Source: an uncultured Oscillospiraceae bacterium (GTDB taxonomy: Bacteria > Bacillota > Clostridia > Oscillospirales > Ruminococcaceae). Taken from it: a stretch of DNA of 64,000 bases. The notes under the pieces were generated by a model. The model ran no database searches. It was not told where the DNA came from and saw only the letters and a program-made list of their open reading frames with translations. The stretch covers positions 1 through 64,000 of the forward strand of contig CAJTTH010000009.1 in the NCBI GenBank assembly GCA_910579125.1. Reading direction: 5' to 3'. This document shows, piece after piece, positions 54,801-63,580 of the stretch (the stretch's first letter is position 1; each line of letters starts with the position of its first letter). The position numbers were made by a program, and so were the translations under genes.

Positions 54801-54844
54801 TTTTGTCTGTTACTCTTGGCGGTTAATTAAAAAGCCGAAACTTA

Positions 54845-55258
54845 TTACATTTTCACCTTAATGCTTATCTCGTTCTCCGTCATAAGTCCCGAATTAACGT
54901 CTATCGAATACCGCAGATGAACGTTTCCGCCCTTTTCGTTGAGCGAATTGTTCAACTCGTAAGTCGTTATTCCGACCATGCACTCGCCGTACTCCGTTCC
55001 GTAGTGACAGAAATGCCGCACTCCGTCCTCGAAAACCAGCCCCGAAAACGTTGAACCCGTCCTCGTCATGGTCATCATCTTCTCGTCTATCTTAAGCTGA
55101 GCGTGGCTGCCCTCGTAGCCCGTTGCCTCGCTCTCGTCATAATCTATATAATACGACCCGTTGTGGTACCGGAACTCCCCCCGCGTAAACAACTCCGACT
55201 CGTCTGTTATCCCGTCCGAGGTCTGCTTTATGTTCAGAAATATCGAACAATTATCCAT
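54845..55258 (-). CDS. DUF1934 domain protein
   Basis: The 137-residue beta-rich protein matches DUF1934 (lipocalin-like fold, YwiB family): residues YIDYDESEATGYEG, TRTGSTFSGLVFEDGVRHFC, and the C-terminal LRYSIDVNSGLMTENEISIK. The family is nearly always encoded next to argS, as here. Function unknown. It has a hairpin repeat upstream. Confidence 0.85.
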   Translation of the reverse strand: MDNCSIFLNIKQTSDGITDESELFTRGEFRYHNGSYYIDYDESEATGYEGSHAQLKIDEKMMTMTRTGSTFSGLVFEDGVRHFCHYGTEYGECMVGITTYELNNSLNEKGGNVHLRYSIDVNSGLMTENEISIKVKM

Positions 55259-55281
55259 ATCTTTGATCTCCTTACTTTAAA

Positions 55282-55371
55282 GGCAAAAGCACCGCGCTGT
55301 TTTGCCGCGCTAGCCAACGGTAACTCCTCCGCTTTATTACGCTTCGTCGTCACCGTTGCTTGCGGCTTTTG
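55282..55371 (-). repeat. SD-proximal hairpin repeat, copy 11
   Basis: Outer arms GGCAAAAGC and GCTTTTGC, inner arms AACGGT and ACCGTT. The end is 23 bases from the DUF1934 start, with TTTAAAGTAAGGAG between. The tail runs to about 55440. Confidence 0.82.
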
Positions 55372-55442
55372 CTGCTGCGGCATTATCGCCTTGCTTTTTT
55401 TGCTTACGCTGCTTTGCTGCGTTTTTTATCTGTCGCTCTTGA

Positions 55443-56504
55443 CTAATTGCCCTCAACTGCAAGCTGAATAAGCCTGTCAAGCAGCGCGGGATACGGCACG
55501 CCCATATTCTCCATCAGCTTTGGATACATACTTATATCCGTGAAGCCGGGCATGGTGTTTATCTCGTTAAGTGTTATATCATTCTCCGTAACGAAAAAAT
55601 CCACTCTCGAAAGCCCGCTGCAGCCGCACGCTCTGTATGCCCTCTTCGCGATATCACGCAGACGGTGCATTTCATCGTCCGTAATTTTCGCGGGTATGTC
55701 AAGAACCGATGTTCCGAGCTTATACTTTGCGTCGTAATCGTAGAACTTCTCTGCGGGGGTTATCTGCCCCGGCACGGAAGCCAGCAGATCGATGCCGTTT
55801 CCGAGCACCGCACACTCGACCTCCTTACCGATTATCTCACGCTCGACAATTACCTTATGACCGTGCGCAAACGCTACCTTCAAGCCCTCTTTAAGCTCCG
55901 TGCGGTTCTCTGCCTTGGAAACGCCCACCGACGAGCCGGCGCTCGACGGTTTCACATAAACGGGGTAGCTCAGCTTATCCTCGATCTCTCCGCACGCCCT
56001 ATCCATATCGCCCAGCGATTCGCGGCAGAGCGTCAAATAATCGGCGGTCTTTATCCCCGCTGCGTCGAGCACGGTATGCGTTATCGACTTATCCATGCAC
56101 ACCGCGGAGCTTGTCATATTGCAGCCGACGCACGGCAGACCGCCAAGCTGGCACAGCCCCTGAACCGTGCCGTCCTCGCCGTTTGCACCGTGCAGCACGG
56201 GAAAAACCGCGTCCACCTTTCGCAGATAAACGTCGTTGTCGCCGATAACTATTATCCCCCTATGCACCGAATCGGGACTGAGCACCGCTGTGCAGCAGTC
56301 GGGATTGTTCTCCCACTCCCCAGTCTTAATGTACTCATACTCGCCCGGATAATACATCCAATGTCCTTTTTTCGTTATCCCGACACACAAAACGTCGTAC
56401 TTCTCCTGCGGAATGTTCGTCAATACCGAATATGCCGACAGCAGCGATATCTCGTGCTCGCTCGATGCGCCGCCGAACAGCACCGCTATCTTCTGTTTAG
56501 CCAT
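55443..56504 (-). CDS. ddl: D-alanine-D-alanine ligase
   Basis: The 353-residue ATP-grasp enzyme makes the D-Ala-D-Ala dipeptide for peptidoglycan. It has VLFGGASSEHEISLLSA, LHGANGEDGTVQG, the ATP-binding loop YPVYVKPSSAGSSVGVSKA and the metal site ITLNEINTMPGFTDISMYP. Motif Y-D-Y-x-A-K-Y agrees with a D-Ala enzyme rather than a D-lactate one, so intrinsic vancomycin resistance is not indicated. It has its own promoter. Confidence 0.96.
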   Translation of the reverse strand: MAKQKIAVLFGGASSEHEISLLSAYSVLTNIPQEKYDVLCVGITKKGHWMYYPGEYEYIKTGEWENNPDCCTAVLSPDSVHRGIIVIGDNDVYLRKVDAVFPVLHGANGEDGTVQGLCQLGGLPCVGCNMTSSAVCMDKSITHTVLDAAGIKTADYLTLCRESLGDMDRACGEIEDKLSYPVYVKPSSAGSSVGVSKAENRTELKEGLKVAFAHGHKVIVEREIIGKEVECAVLGNGIDLLASVPGQITPAEKFYDYDAKYKLGTSVLDIPAKITDDEMHRLRDIAKRAYRACGCSGLSRVDFFVTENDITLNEINTMPGFTDISMYPKLMENMGVPYPALLDRLIQLAVEGN

Positions 56505-56623
56505 TGTAGTATACCCTCGCGAACGATGTCTGCCTTGTTCGCGTCCTTTCTATATGCCATTCTATATTATCTCATTATGCAAAATGCTCATAAAATATTC
56601 TTCCGCACAATAACTCAAACTAC

Positions 56624-56652
56624 ATTATAACACAAACCCGTCTGAATTTCAA
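56624..56652 (-). promoter_or_regulatory. Promoter of ddl
   Basis: On the minus strand TTGAAA (56652-56647) and TATAAT (56629-56624) are 17 bases apart. Confidence 0.85.
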
Positions 56653-56774
56653 GGGGTATTTTTGACGTAAAAACACTCTTTTAAAATAATACAAAACGAG
56701 CGCCTAAAAGGCTGCGGAAAATAATCATTTAAAACATAAAGTCACGAAAATTTGTGAAATTCGCCGAAAAGCAA

Positions 56775-56803
56775 TTGACATATTTAAAAAAATATGTTAT
56801 AAT
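56775..56803 (+). promoter_or_regulatory. Promoter of galE
   Basis: TTGACA (56775-56780) and TATAAT (56798-56803) are 17 bases apart, 45 bases before the galE start. The 344-base ddl-galE gap holds only these two divergent promoters. Confidence 0.9.
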
Positions 56804-56848
56804 AATTATATGCTTTTTTAAATAAAGGTTCATTTGGGAGGATCAATT

Positions 56849-57856
56849 ATGGCTGTTTTAGTTACCGGCGGAGCCGGATTTATCGGCTCCCATACATGCG
56901 TTGAGCTGCTGAACGAGGGCGAAGATATCGTTGTTATGGACAACTTCTACAACTCCAACTCCAAGGCGCTGGACGGAATAAAGAAGATTACCGGCAGAGA
57001 TTTTAAGTTCTACGAGGCGGATATGCTGGATATGCCCGCCGTAGAGCATATCTTTGAAGAAAACGATATTGAACAGGTAATACATTTCGCGGGCTACAAG
57101 TGCGTTCCCGAGAGCGTGAAAAAACCGTTGGTGTACTACTCGAACAACTTGCGCGGAACGTTCAACATACTCGAAATGATGAAGAAATACGGCTGCACGA
57201 AGTTTGTGTTCAGCTCCTCGGCAACCGTTTACGGCATTCCCGAGCGCGTGCCCGTTTACGAGGATTTTCCGCTTTCGGCGATAAATCCCTACGGCTCGAC
57301 CAAGCTGATAATTGAGAACCTCTGCCGCGAAATGTACGCTGCGGACAATTCGTGGACTATGATACTTCTGCGCTACTTCAACCCCGTAGGCGCGCATAAA
57401 AGCGGCCTTATCGGCGAGGATCCCAACGGTATCCCCAACAACCTTATGCCGATCGTTCTCGACAAAGCAACGGGTAAGCGCGACATTCTGCAGGTCGCGG
57501 GCGACGATTATCCCACGCCCGACGGCTCGTGCATACGCGACTACATTCACGTTGTCGATCTGGCAAAGGGTCACGTCGCGGCGGTCAGAAAGGCCCGCGA
57601 GCTTGAAAACGGTTGCCCCGCGTACAATCTCGGCACGGGCAAGGGCTACTCGGTATTCGAGGTGCTGAATACGTTCCAGAAAGTCAACAATATTGATCTC
57701 GGCTACACCGTAGGTCCTCGACGTCCCGGTGACGCGGCTTCCTGCTTCTCCGACCCGTCGCTCGCCGAAAAGGAACTCGGCTGGAAAGCGGAGCTGGGTA
57801 TTGAGGATATGTGCCGCGACGCTTGGCATTTCGTTCAAGTCCGCGGAAACGAATAA
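56849..57856 (+). CDS. galE: UDP-glucose 4-epimerase
   Basis: The 335-residue enzyme interconverts UDP-glucose and UDP-galactose. It has the NAD motif T-G-G-A-G-F-I-G-S-H, catalytic SSSATVYG and the Y-x3-K pair in NPYGSTKLI, plus RPGDAASCFSDPS near the end. The start MAVLVTGG (56849) follows GGGAGG. It supplies UDP-galactose for glycan synthesis or takes part in the Leloir pathway. It is transcribed alone. Confidence 0.96.
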   Translation: MAVLVTGGAGFIGSHTCVELLNEGEDIVVMDNFYNSNSKALDGIKKITGRDFKFYEADMLDMPAVEHIFEENDIEQVIHFAGYKCVPESVKKPLVYYSNNLRGTFNILEMMKKYGCTKFVFSSSATVYGIPERVPVYEDFPLSAINPYGSTKLIIENLCREMYAADNSWTMILLRYFNPVGAHKSGLIGEDPNGIPNNLMPIVLDKATGKRDILQVAGDDYPTPDGSCIRDYIHVVDLAKGHVAAVRKARELENGCPAYNLGTGKGYSVFEVLNTFQKVNNIDLGYTVGPRRPGDAASCFSDPSLAEKELGWKAELGIEDMCRDAWHFVQVRGNE

Positions 57857-57861
57857 AAACA

Positions 57862-57895
57862 CCAAAGCGTGTTCACCTGCGTGAGCACGCTTTAA
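57862..57895 (+). terminator. Terminator of galE
   Basis: AAAGCGTG(T)TCA and TGA(G)CACGCTTT form an eleven-base-pair bulged stem followed by TAATACTAT, directly after the galE stop. Confidence 0.7.
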
Positions 57896-57914
57896 TACTA
57901 TATCGGAGACTGGC

Positions 57915-58109
57915 ATTCAGATCTGTGGAAAATGCGGAAATCAATGCTTTAACAACAAGCGCTGCTGCTCCGTGTGCGGCGAACAGATAGCGAACCGTGC
58001 CGACAGCCACGCATTCGGCGATACGGTCACACTGCACGGAAGAGTATCGAACTCGTATCCGATTATCCATGTCGTGTGGGTCACATGGTACAAAGAAGTA
58101 ACCGAATGA
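57915..58109 (+). CDS. Zinc-ribbon mini-protein, possible ATT start
   Basis: A 64-codon frame encodes a double C-x-x-C protein: I-Q-I-C-G-K-C-G-N-Q-C followed by C-C-S-V-C-G-E-Q, like the first residues of small zinc-ribbon proteins, which normally begin M-x-I/F-C-x-x-C-G. No ATG, GTG or TTG is in frame at this place; an ATT (57915) lies six bases after GGAG. It then runs through LHGRVSNSYPIIHVVWVTWY to a stop ahead of a terminator. It is either started at ATT or a gene that lost its start. Confidence 0.5.
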   Translation: MQICGKCGNQCFNNKRCCSVCGEQIANRADSHAFGDTVTLHGRVSNSYPIIHVVWVTWYKEVTE

Positions 58110-58112
58110 TCA

Positions 58113-58140
58113 AGAGCGTTATCCTATCGGATAACGCTCC
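58113..58140 (+). terminator. Terminator after the zinc-ribbon gene
   Basis: GAGCGTTATCC and GGATAACGCTC form an eleven-base-pair stem with a four-base loop, followed by CTTGTCTTATT. Confidence 0.8.
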
Positions 58141-58155
58141 TTGTCTTATTAAGAT

Positions 58156-59358
58156 TTATTCCGCTGCCGCGATCATGGCGTTCAGAACGTCCTCGTTGAA
58201 CCACGCAAGCTCTCCTCTGATAAGCAATCCGAAGTTTTCTCCGTTGCCCCTGTACGCGCCGTTATCCCACCAGATACACGGCACGCCCGCCTCTTTCGCA
58301 GCGGTAAGATAATCGGTCACGCACTTTACTCTGTCCTCGGTGTTCTCCTTGTTGACCGAGCCGAATTCGCCGATAATAACGGGAATATCGTTGTCGAGGA
58401 ATATCTCCTTGATATTCTTGAACAAGCCCGGTATCTCGTTGTTGTTCGGGTTGTAGACCTTTGTACCTTTGGTGTCAAGCGCGAACGAATACGGCAGATA
58501 CGCGTGAACAGAAACAATAACGTTGCCCGCGTTCTCGGGTATCTTCAGCGCCTTGAGGTTCTCGGGCATTGACGAAGCCGCGTAGGGAGTGAGCATAAGC
58601 GCTCTCTCGGCGTTGTTGCCGCCGCTTGCTCTCACCGTCTTTACAAATGTCTCGGCATACTTGTTGACGATTTCGCGGGAATCGGCTGTGCCCGTCCATT
58701 CCGCGCTCTCTCCGCGCAGGCGCGGCTCGTTTACGCCCTCGAATATCAGACGCTCGCCATAGCCCTTAAAGCGCTCGGCGATCTGCTCCCAGAGCTTTTC
58801 GAGCTGCTTGAGGTTCTCCTCAACAAACTCCTCCTTGGGCATATACCACTCCTCGTGGTGAGTGTTCAGTATAACGTACATACCGTTGTCGTAGCCGTAA
58901 TCGACCACCTCCTGAACTCTGTCCATCCACTCCTTGTCAACGACGTAGTTTTCATCCATGTGCGTTCCCCACGAAACGGGCACGCGGAACACGTTAAATC
59001 CCGCCTTTGCGACAGTGTCGATCATAACTTTCGTGGTCGTCTTATTTCCCCACGAGGTCTCCGCTTCGACACCTTGATGATCCTTGGACGAGTCCATTGA
59101 ATCAAGCGTATTGCCGAGATTCCAGCCGATCTTCATCTGCGCCACCAAGTCCTTCGCGGAAGTGATGTTCATCGGATCGTTCCGCTGCTGCTGATTTTCA
59201 GTGCCGTTCTCGGTGCTGCTGTCCTCGGACTGCGCTCCCGAATTATCGGAAACGGTCTGCGAACCGCTGCTGTCCGACGGCGAATTGTTGCCACAGCCGC
59301 ATAATGCTACGGCGAGCACTGCTGATATAACCAAACTCATAACTCTCTTAAATTTCAT
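58156..59358 (-). CDS. GH5 family endoglucanase-like lipoprotein
   Basis: The 400-residue lipoprotein (VALCGC, start MKFKRV at 59358) has a Ser/Asn/Glu linker and a glycoside hydrolase family 5 (beta)8 barrel (about 65-400). It shows the pattern IGWNLGNTLDS, RVPVSWGTH, LNTHHEEW, the acid/base Glu in EGVNEPRL and the nucleophile Glu in IIGEFGS. GH5 members cut beta-1,4-glucans, mannans or related chains; no carbohydrate-binding module is seen. It would act on the cell surface, in line with a fibre-using gut Clostridium. Confidence 0.93.
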   Translation of the reverse strand: MKFKRVMSLVISAVLAVALCGCGNNSPSDSSGSQTVSDNSGAQSEDSSTENGTENQQQRNDPMNITSAKDLVAQMKIGWNLGNTLDSMDSSKDHQGVEAETSWGNKTTTKVMIDTVAKAGFNVFRVPVSWGTHMDENYVVDKEWMDRVQEVVDYGYDNGMYVILNTHHEEWYMPKEEFVEENLKQLEKLWEQIAERFKGYGERLIFEGVNEPRLRGESAEWTGTADSREIVNKYAETFVKTVRASGGNNAERALMLTPYAASSMPENLKALKIPENAGNVIVSVHAYLPYSFALDTKGTKVYNPNNNEIPGLFKNIKEIFLDNDIPVIIGEFGSVNKENTEDRVKCVTDYLTAAKEAGVPCIWWDNGAYRGNGENFGLLIRGELAWFNEDVLNAMIAAAE

Positions 59359-59372
59359 AGCATCCTCCAATC

Positions 59373-60308
59373 TTACTTACCGAGCGCCGCCTTTGTAACG
59401 GCGACGATATTCTCCGCACAGAGACCGTACTTTTTCAGAAGCTCCTTTGCGGGACCGCTTTCGCCGAATACATCGTTCATACCTATCTTGATAACGGGCA
59501 CGGGACACTCCTCGAGAACCACGTCGCCGACCGCGGAGCCGAGCCCGCCGATAACGCTGTGCTCCTCGACCGTGATTATCTTGCCCGTCTCGCGCGCCGC
59601 CTTTATGATGATGTCACGGTCAATGGGCTTTATCGTGTGGATATTGATTATCCGCGCGTCCACGCCCTGCTCCGCGAGCGCTCTGCCCGCTTCAACAGCC
59701 TCGGCAACCATAAGCCCCGACGCGATTATCGTAACATCCTTGCCGTCCTTCATGGTAATGCCCTTGCCGACCTCGAACTTGTAGGTGTTCTCGTCATTGA
59801 AAATCGGCACGGCGAGCCGACCGAACCGCAGATACGTCGGACCCTCGTACTCCGCCATTGCCAGCACCGCCGCTTTTGCCTCGACGTAGTCGGACGGATT
59901 GATGATCGTCATTCCGGGGATAGTCCGCATAAGCGCAATATCCTCGTTGCACTGGTGGGTCGCGCCGTCCTCGCCGACAGAAATTCCCGCGTGAGTAGCG
60001 CCGATTTTTACGTTAAGATGCGGATAGCCTATCGAGTTGCGGACGATCTCGAACGCTCTCCCCGCCGCGAACATCGCGAACGAGCTTGCGAAAACGAGCT
60101 TTCCCGTAGTTGCGATACCCGCCGCGACGCCCATCATATTCGCCTCGGCAATGCCGCAGTTGAAGTGCTTTTCGGGGTACGCTTTCCTGAATACGCCCGT
60201 TTTTGTCGCGGCAGCCAAGTCCGCTTCGAGAACTATCAGATCATCGCGCTTTTCGGCGAGTGCGACAAGCCCGTCGCCATATGCGTCACGTGTTGCTTTA
60301 TTTTCCAT
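59373..60308 (-). CDS. Transketolase, C-terminal (pyrimidine-binding) subunit
   Basis: The 311-residue protein matches the Pyr and C-terminal domains of transketolase: HFNCGIAEANMMGVAAGIA, ATHAGISVGEDGATHQ, and ITVEEHSVIGGLGSAV. With the N-terminal subunit at 60328 it forms a split two-chain transketolase moving two-carbon units in the pentose phosphate pathway, or possibly a related thiamine enzyme. The two genes are 19 bases apart. Confidence 0.92.
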   Translation of the reverse strand: MENKATRDAYGDGLVALAEKRDDLIVLEADLAAATKTGVFRKAYPEKHFNCGIAEANMMGVAAGIATTGKLVFASSFAMFAAGRAFEIVRNSIGYPHLNVKIGATHAGISVGEDGATHQCNEDIALMRTIPGMTIINPSDYVEAKAAVLAMAEYEGPTYLRFGRLAVPIFNDENTYKFEVGKGITMKDGKDVTIIASGLMVAEAVEAGRALAEQGVDARIINIHTIKPIDRDIIIKAARETGKIITVEEHSVIGGLGSAVGDVVLEECPVPVIKIGMNDVFGESGPAKELLKKYGLCAENIVAVTKAALGK

Positions 60309-60327
60309 TTTTTACGCTCCTTTCAAA

Positions 60328-61170
60328 TTACGCTTCAAGCTCGGCGAGGTGCTCTTTGAGCTGTTTCATCGCGCGTTCGTATTCCTCGTCGTTGGGCGCT
60401 TTTCCGTGCCATCCTATGGAGTTCTCCATATAGTCAACGCCCTTGCCCTTTGTGGAGCGCATAACGATCATCGTGGGCTTCTGCATTACGGTCTCCGCCT
60501 CGTTGAACGCCTTTTCCATTTCGTTGAAGTCGTGAGCGTTTATGCTGATAACGTTCCAGCCAAACGCCTCGAATTTCTCGTCAATGGGGTAGGGAGACAT
60601 TACGTCGCCGATTTTGCCATCGATCTGCAAGCCGTTGTTGTCAACGATTGCGACAAGGTTGTCAAGCTGATAATGCGCCGCGAACATCGCCGCCTCCCAG
60701 ACTTCGCCCTCCTCGAGTTCGCCGTCGCCGAGTATCGCGTAGACCTTGTAGGTATCGCAGGAAATTTTCCCCGAAAGCGCCATTCCGCAAGCCGCAGAAA
60801 TGCCCTGTCCGAGCGAACCGGTGCTCATATCCACGCCGGGAATCTTTCCTCTTACGGGGTGTCCCTGCAAACGCGCGCCGATGTGACGGAGTGTTTTCAG
60901 TTCCTCCTCGGGGAAAAATCCGCGCTGTGCCAGAGCCGCGTACAATCCCGGCGCGGAATGTCCTTTCGACAGCACCAAACGGTCGCGCGTCGGCATCTGC
61001 GGGTCGGCGGGGTCGACATTCAGGCGGTGCATATACAGATAAGCCAGCAAGTCCGCAATAGACAGCGAACCGCCGGGATGTCCCGCCTTTGCCGAGTGAG
61101 TTCCCTCAATTACGCCCATTCTGATTTTTGTGGCAGTTATTTCAAGCTGCCGTACAAGTTTTTCGTCCAT
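60328..61170 (-). CDS. Transketolase, N-terminal (thiamine diphosphate-binding) subunit
   Basis: The 280-residue protein matches the PP domain of transketolase: ITATKIRMGVIEGTHSAKAG, KGHSAPGLYAALAQRG, the thiamine diphosphate motif GDGELEEGEVWEAAMFAA (G-D-G...N) and AIVDNNGLQIDG. Split transketolases of this type are common in Clostridia. A GGAGG site precedes the ATG. Confidence 0.93.
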   Translation of the reverse strand: MDEKLVRQLEITATKIRMGVIEGTHSAKAGHPGGSLSIADLLAYLYMHRLNVDPADPQMPTRDRLVLSKGHSAPGLYAALAQRGFFPEEELKTLRHIGARLQGHPVRGKIPGVDMSTGSLGQGISAACGMALSGKISCDTYKVYAILGDGELEEGEVWEAAMFAAHYQLDNLVAIVDNNGLQIDGKIGDVMSPYPIDEKFEAFGWNVISINAHDFNEMEKAFNEAETVMQKPTMIVMRSTKGKGVDYMENSIGWHGKAPNDEEYERAMKQLKEHLAELEA

Positions 61171-61217
61171 AGTGTCCTCCTATGATTTTTTTCTCTATTA
61201 TAAACGTTATATACCTC

Positions 61218-61916
61218 TTACTTGCAGATATACCCCAAAGCCCTCGGGAAATTGCTCCCCGAAAAACCAGGGTCAATACCCCATGCCGCCGCGATCTCGA
61301 TAACATGATCCTCGCTCGGCACCTGAACTCTCTCGGGATCCTCGGCAGCGCTCGATATCAGATTTGTGAAGCCCAGATGCTGCTCCTCGGGAGTAATCCC
61401 TCCCCTATTTATGATGACCTCGCCGTCGCACCCGCACCAACCGTAGCCGCGAACCATTTCGCCGTTGACGTACTTCACCCATGCGTGATACTCCGAAACG
61501 CGGTGTGTTGAGAAGTATTGCAGCTCGGGGAACTTTTTCGCGCTCTCATCGAGCAAATCGGGCGCAAGTGTGAGAATATCCATTCCGTAATTTACCACCA
61601 ACACATACCCGTTCAGCACGGGCGAAACGAACCGATAACCATTGTACGCCATTTCAATGCCCTTATCCCAATTAGACGGCTCATAGTTCTTCAAGCCGAG
61701 TTTTCGGATAACGTCCAACGAGGAATCCGACCTCACGCACAACCAGTTGCACTTGTAGCCGAACGGCACGGGAAGATCGGGCTCGCTGCCCGTTGCGGGG
61801 CGGACGGGCTCGGCCGGTTTTACCTCGAGCGTCTTTTTTTCGGTATTTTCCGTTTTCGACTGCTTTTCTTTATTCAGATATTTGCTTTCGCCGAACAATT
61901 CATCTAAAAATCCCAT
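61218..61916 (-). CDS. Unknown protein, paralog of the next gene
   Basis: The 232-residue protein (start MGFLDELFGE, after GGAG) has a Lys/Glu-rich start and a domain of about 190 residues beginning VPFGYKCNWLCVRSDS. Shared blocks with the protein at 61932 include VSPVLNGYVLV, the FSTHRV-EYHAWVKYVNGEMVRGYG block, GITPEEQHLGFTNL, AAAWGIDP and a C-terminal ALGYICK. It resembles proteins of unknown function found in many bacteria. The pair arose by tandem duplication. Confidence 0.75.
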   Translation of the reverse strand: MGFLDELFGESKYLNKEKQSKTENTEKKTLEVKPAEPVRPATGSEPDLPVPFGYKCNWLCVRSDSSLDVIRKLGLKNYEPSNWDKGIEMAYNGYRFVSPVLNGYVLVVNYGMDILTLAPDLLDESAKKFPELQYFSTHRVSEYHAWVKYVNGEMVRGYGWCGCDGEVIINRGGITPEEQHLGFTNLISSAAEDPERVQVPSEDHVIEIAAAWGIDPGFSGSNFPRALGYICK

Positions 61917-61931
61917 TTTCTTCTCCATTCG

Positions 61932-62723
61932 TCAATTATAATCACACAAAAAGCCCATGGATTTCGGGTATGTCTTACGTTGAAAGAGCGTGTCGATACC
62001 CCACGCGGCGGCAACATCGAGAACGTTCTGCTCATCGGGAAAATCGTAGTCATCCCAATCCGCCTCGCTGTCCGGCAGCAAGTTAGTAAGCCCAAGTTCC
62101 GTTTCCTCGGAAGTGACCGCGCCCTTGTTCAGCAGCACCTCTCCTGTATCGCCACAGTAACCGTAGCCGCGTACCATTTCGCCGCCGACGTACCTTACCC
62201 ACGCGTGATATTCAACAACGCGGTGTGTGCTGAAAAACTGCAGCTCGGAGAACTTTTTTGCAAGCTCGTCGAGACGCGCGGGGTCGGTATCAAGAATATC
62301 CGTTCCCCAAGCCGCAACAAGCACATAACCGTCCAGCACGGGCGACACGAACACGCCTCTGTTGCCGTAAACGCCGTCGTTCCAGTTGCATACGCGCGGG
62401 TTCTTTAAGCCGACCTTTTCGATCACCTCCTCGGGCGAGCTTGCTTTGACGCACAGCCACGAGTTTTTGTACCCGAACGGCACGGGCTTGTCGGGAACGA
62501 CCTGCGCGGCGGACACATTAATTCGCGGAGGCGCGTTGCCTGTGCCGTCCGACTGACTTGCCGATATCCCCGACAGCGCCGAATTTGCGGCGCTTGACCA
62601 ACTTGACGCGCCCGCAGAACTTTTGGCGCTTGCGGCGTTCGCTTTATCCGCGCTTTTGGGTTCGGCATTAAGCCCCATGCCGTCCGTAAATGCCTTGACC
62701 AGTTCCTTAAAAAAATTCGGCAT
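61932..62723 (-). CDS. Unknown protein, paralog of the next gene
   Basis: The 263-residue protein has a hydrophilic Ala/Ser-rich N-terminus (ANAASAKSSAGASSWSSAAN) and the same ~190-residue domain as its neighbour: VPFGYKNSWLCVKASSPEEV, FVSPVLDGYVLVAAWG, HAWVRYVGGEMVRGYGYCG, AAAWGIDTLFQRK. No catalytic motif or known family can be named. It is seven bases after the HAD gene and fifteen bases before its paralog's start, so they form one operon. Confidence 0.75.
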   Translation of the reverse strand: MPNFFKELVKAFTDGMGLNAEPKSADKANAASAKSSAGASSWSSAANSALSGISASQSDGTGNAPPRINVSAAQVVPDKPVPFGYKNSWLCVKASSPEEVIEKVGLKNPRVCNWNDGVYGNRGVFVSPVLDGYVLVAAWGTDILDTDPARLDELAKKFSELQFFSTHRVVEYHAWVRYVGGEMVRGYGYCGDTGEVLLNKGAVTSEETELGLTNLLPDSEADWDDYDFPDEQNVLDVAAAWGIDTLFQRKTYPKSMGFLCDYN

Positions 62724-62730
62724 AGTTACC

Positions 62731-63549
62731 TCACAATTTTTCGATATAGTCGATGACCTCGGCTATCGCGCCGCTGTTGTTGTCGCAGACGATAATGTCC
62801 GCAGCCGTCTTTACACTCGGCTGAGCGCTCGCTACCGCGGCGCCGAGATCTGCCTTTTGTATCATTGCCGTATCGTTCATATAGTCGCCCGACGCCACCG
62901 AGAACCTGTCCTCTGCGTGCAGCAGACGTATCAGCTCCGCGAAGCCGCGCGACTTGTCAACTCCGCTTGGCAGACACTCAAAATAATGCGGCGCGGAACG
63001 CACCCACTGCGCGTCCCCGAAATCGCTGCTGCCGCGAACCGCCCTTTCCACCTCGTCAAGCTCGTCGGGAGGCGCGGCTATCACGAATTTCAGCCAGCCG
63101 CCCTCGGGTATTTCGTCAAGCGGACGGCGGTCGGGGGTGACGCTCTCCATTTCCAGATGCTCACGCTCGGTTTCGTTCAGGAACGGCACGAAAACTGTAT
63201 GCTGATGCAGCACCTCGAAGCCGAGCCTGTTTGGGAACATATCGTTTATTCTGCGAATATATTCGCGTGCCTGAGAGCCTATCTCGCACTGCCAAAGGAA
63301 CCTGTCCTGTTTAAAGTCAAACACGCCCGCGCCGTTGAACAGCACCGACGGTATATCCAGATGAAGCACGTCCTCGACTATTCGCCTTGCCATTGCCCAG
63401 CCGCGACCCGTCGCCGTCGTGAACAGTCCGCCGCCCGCGCGGAAACGCTCTATCGCCGCCATATCGCGGTCGAGAATGCGCTTATCGTCGGTCAACAGCG
63501 TACCGTCAAGGTCGGTCATATAAATCACCTTGCCGAAATCCATATCCAA
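62731..63549 (-). CDS. HAD phosphatase, Cof subfamily
   Basis: The 272-residue protein has motif I T-D-L-D-G-T-L, motif II T-A-T-G-R, the late lysine in GVDKSRGF and motif IV SGDYMNDTAM. The cap (about 90-190) is of the C2 type. It dephosphorylates an unknown small metabolite. It is transcribed with the leucine-rich-repeat gene upstream and the two paralogs downstream. Confidence 0.9.
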   Translation of the reverse strand: MDMDFGKVIYMTDLDGTLLTDDKRILDRDMAAIERFRAGGGLFTTATGRGWAMARRIVEDVLHLDIPSVLFNGAGVFDFKQDRFLWQCEIGSQAREYIRRINDMFPNRLGFEVLHQHTVFVPFLNETEREHLEMESVTPDRRPLDEIPEGGWLKFVIAAPPDELDEVERAVRGSSDFGDAQWVRSAPHYFECLPSGVDKSRGFAELIRLLHAEDRFSVASGDYMNDTAMIQKADLGAAVASAQPSVKTAADIIVCDNNSGAIAEVIDYIEKL

Positions 63550-63580
63550 ACCTCCGCTCCCGTGTTATACGGATAATTTT

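Noticed and set aside
55443..56504. Possible D-Ala-D-Lac ligase (vancomycin resistance)
   Set aside because: The enzyme has the YDYDAKY segment of D-Ala-D-Ala ligases, and no vanH or vanX is nearby; the VanY-like gene is separate.
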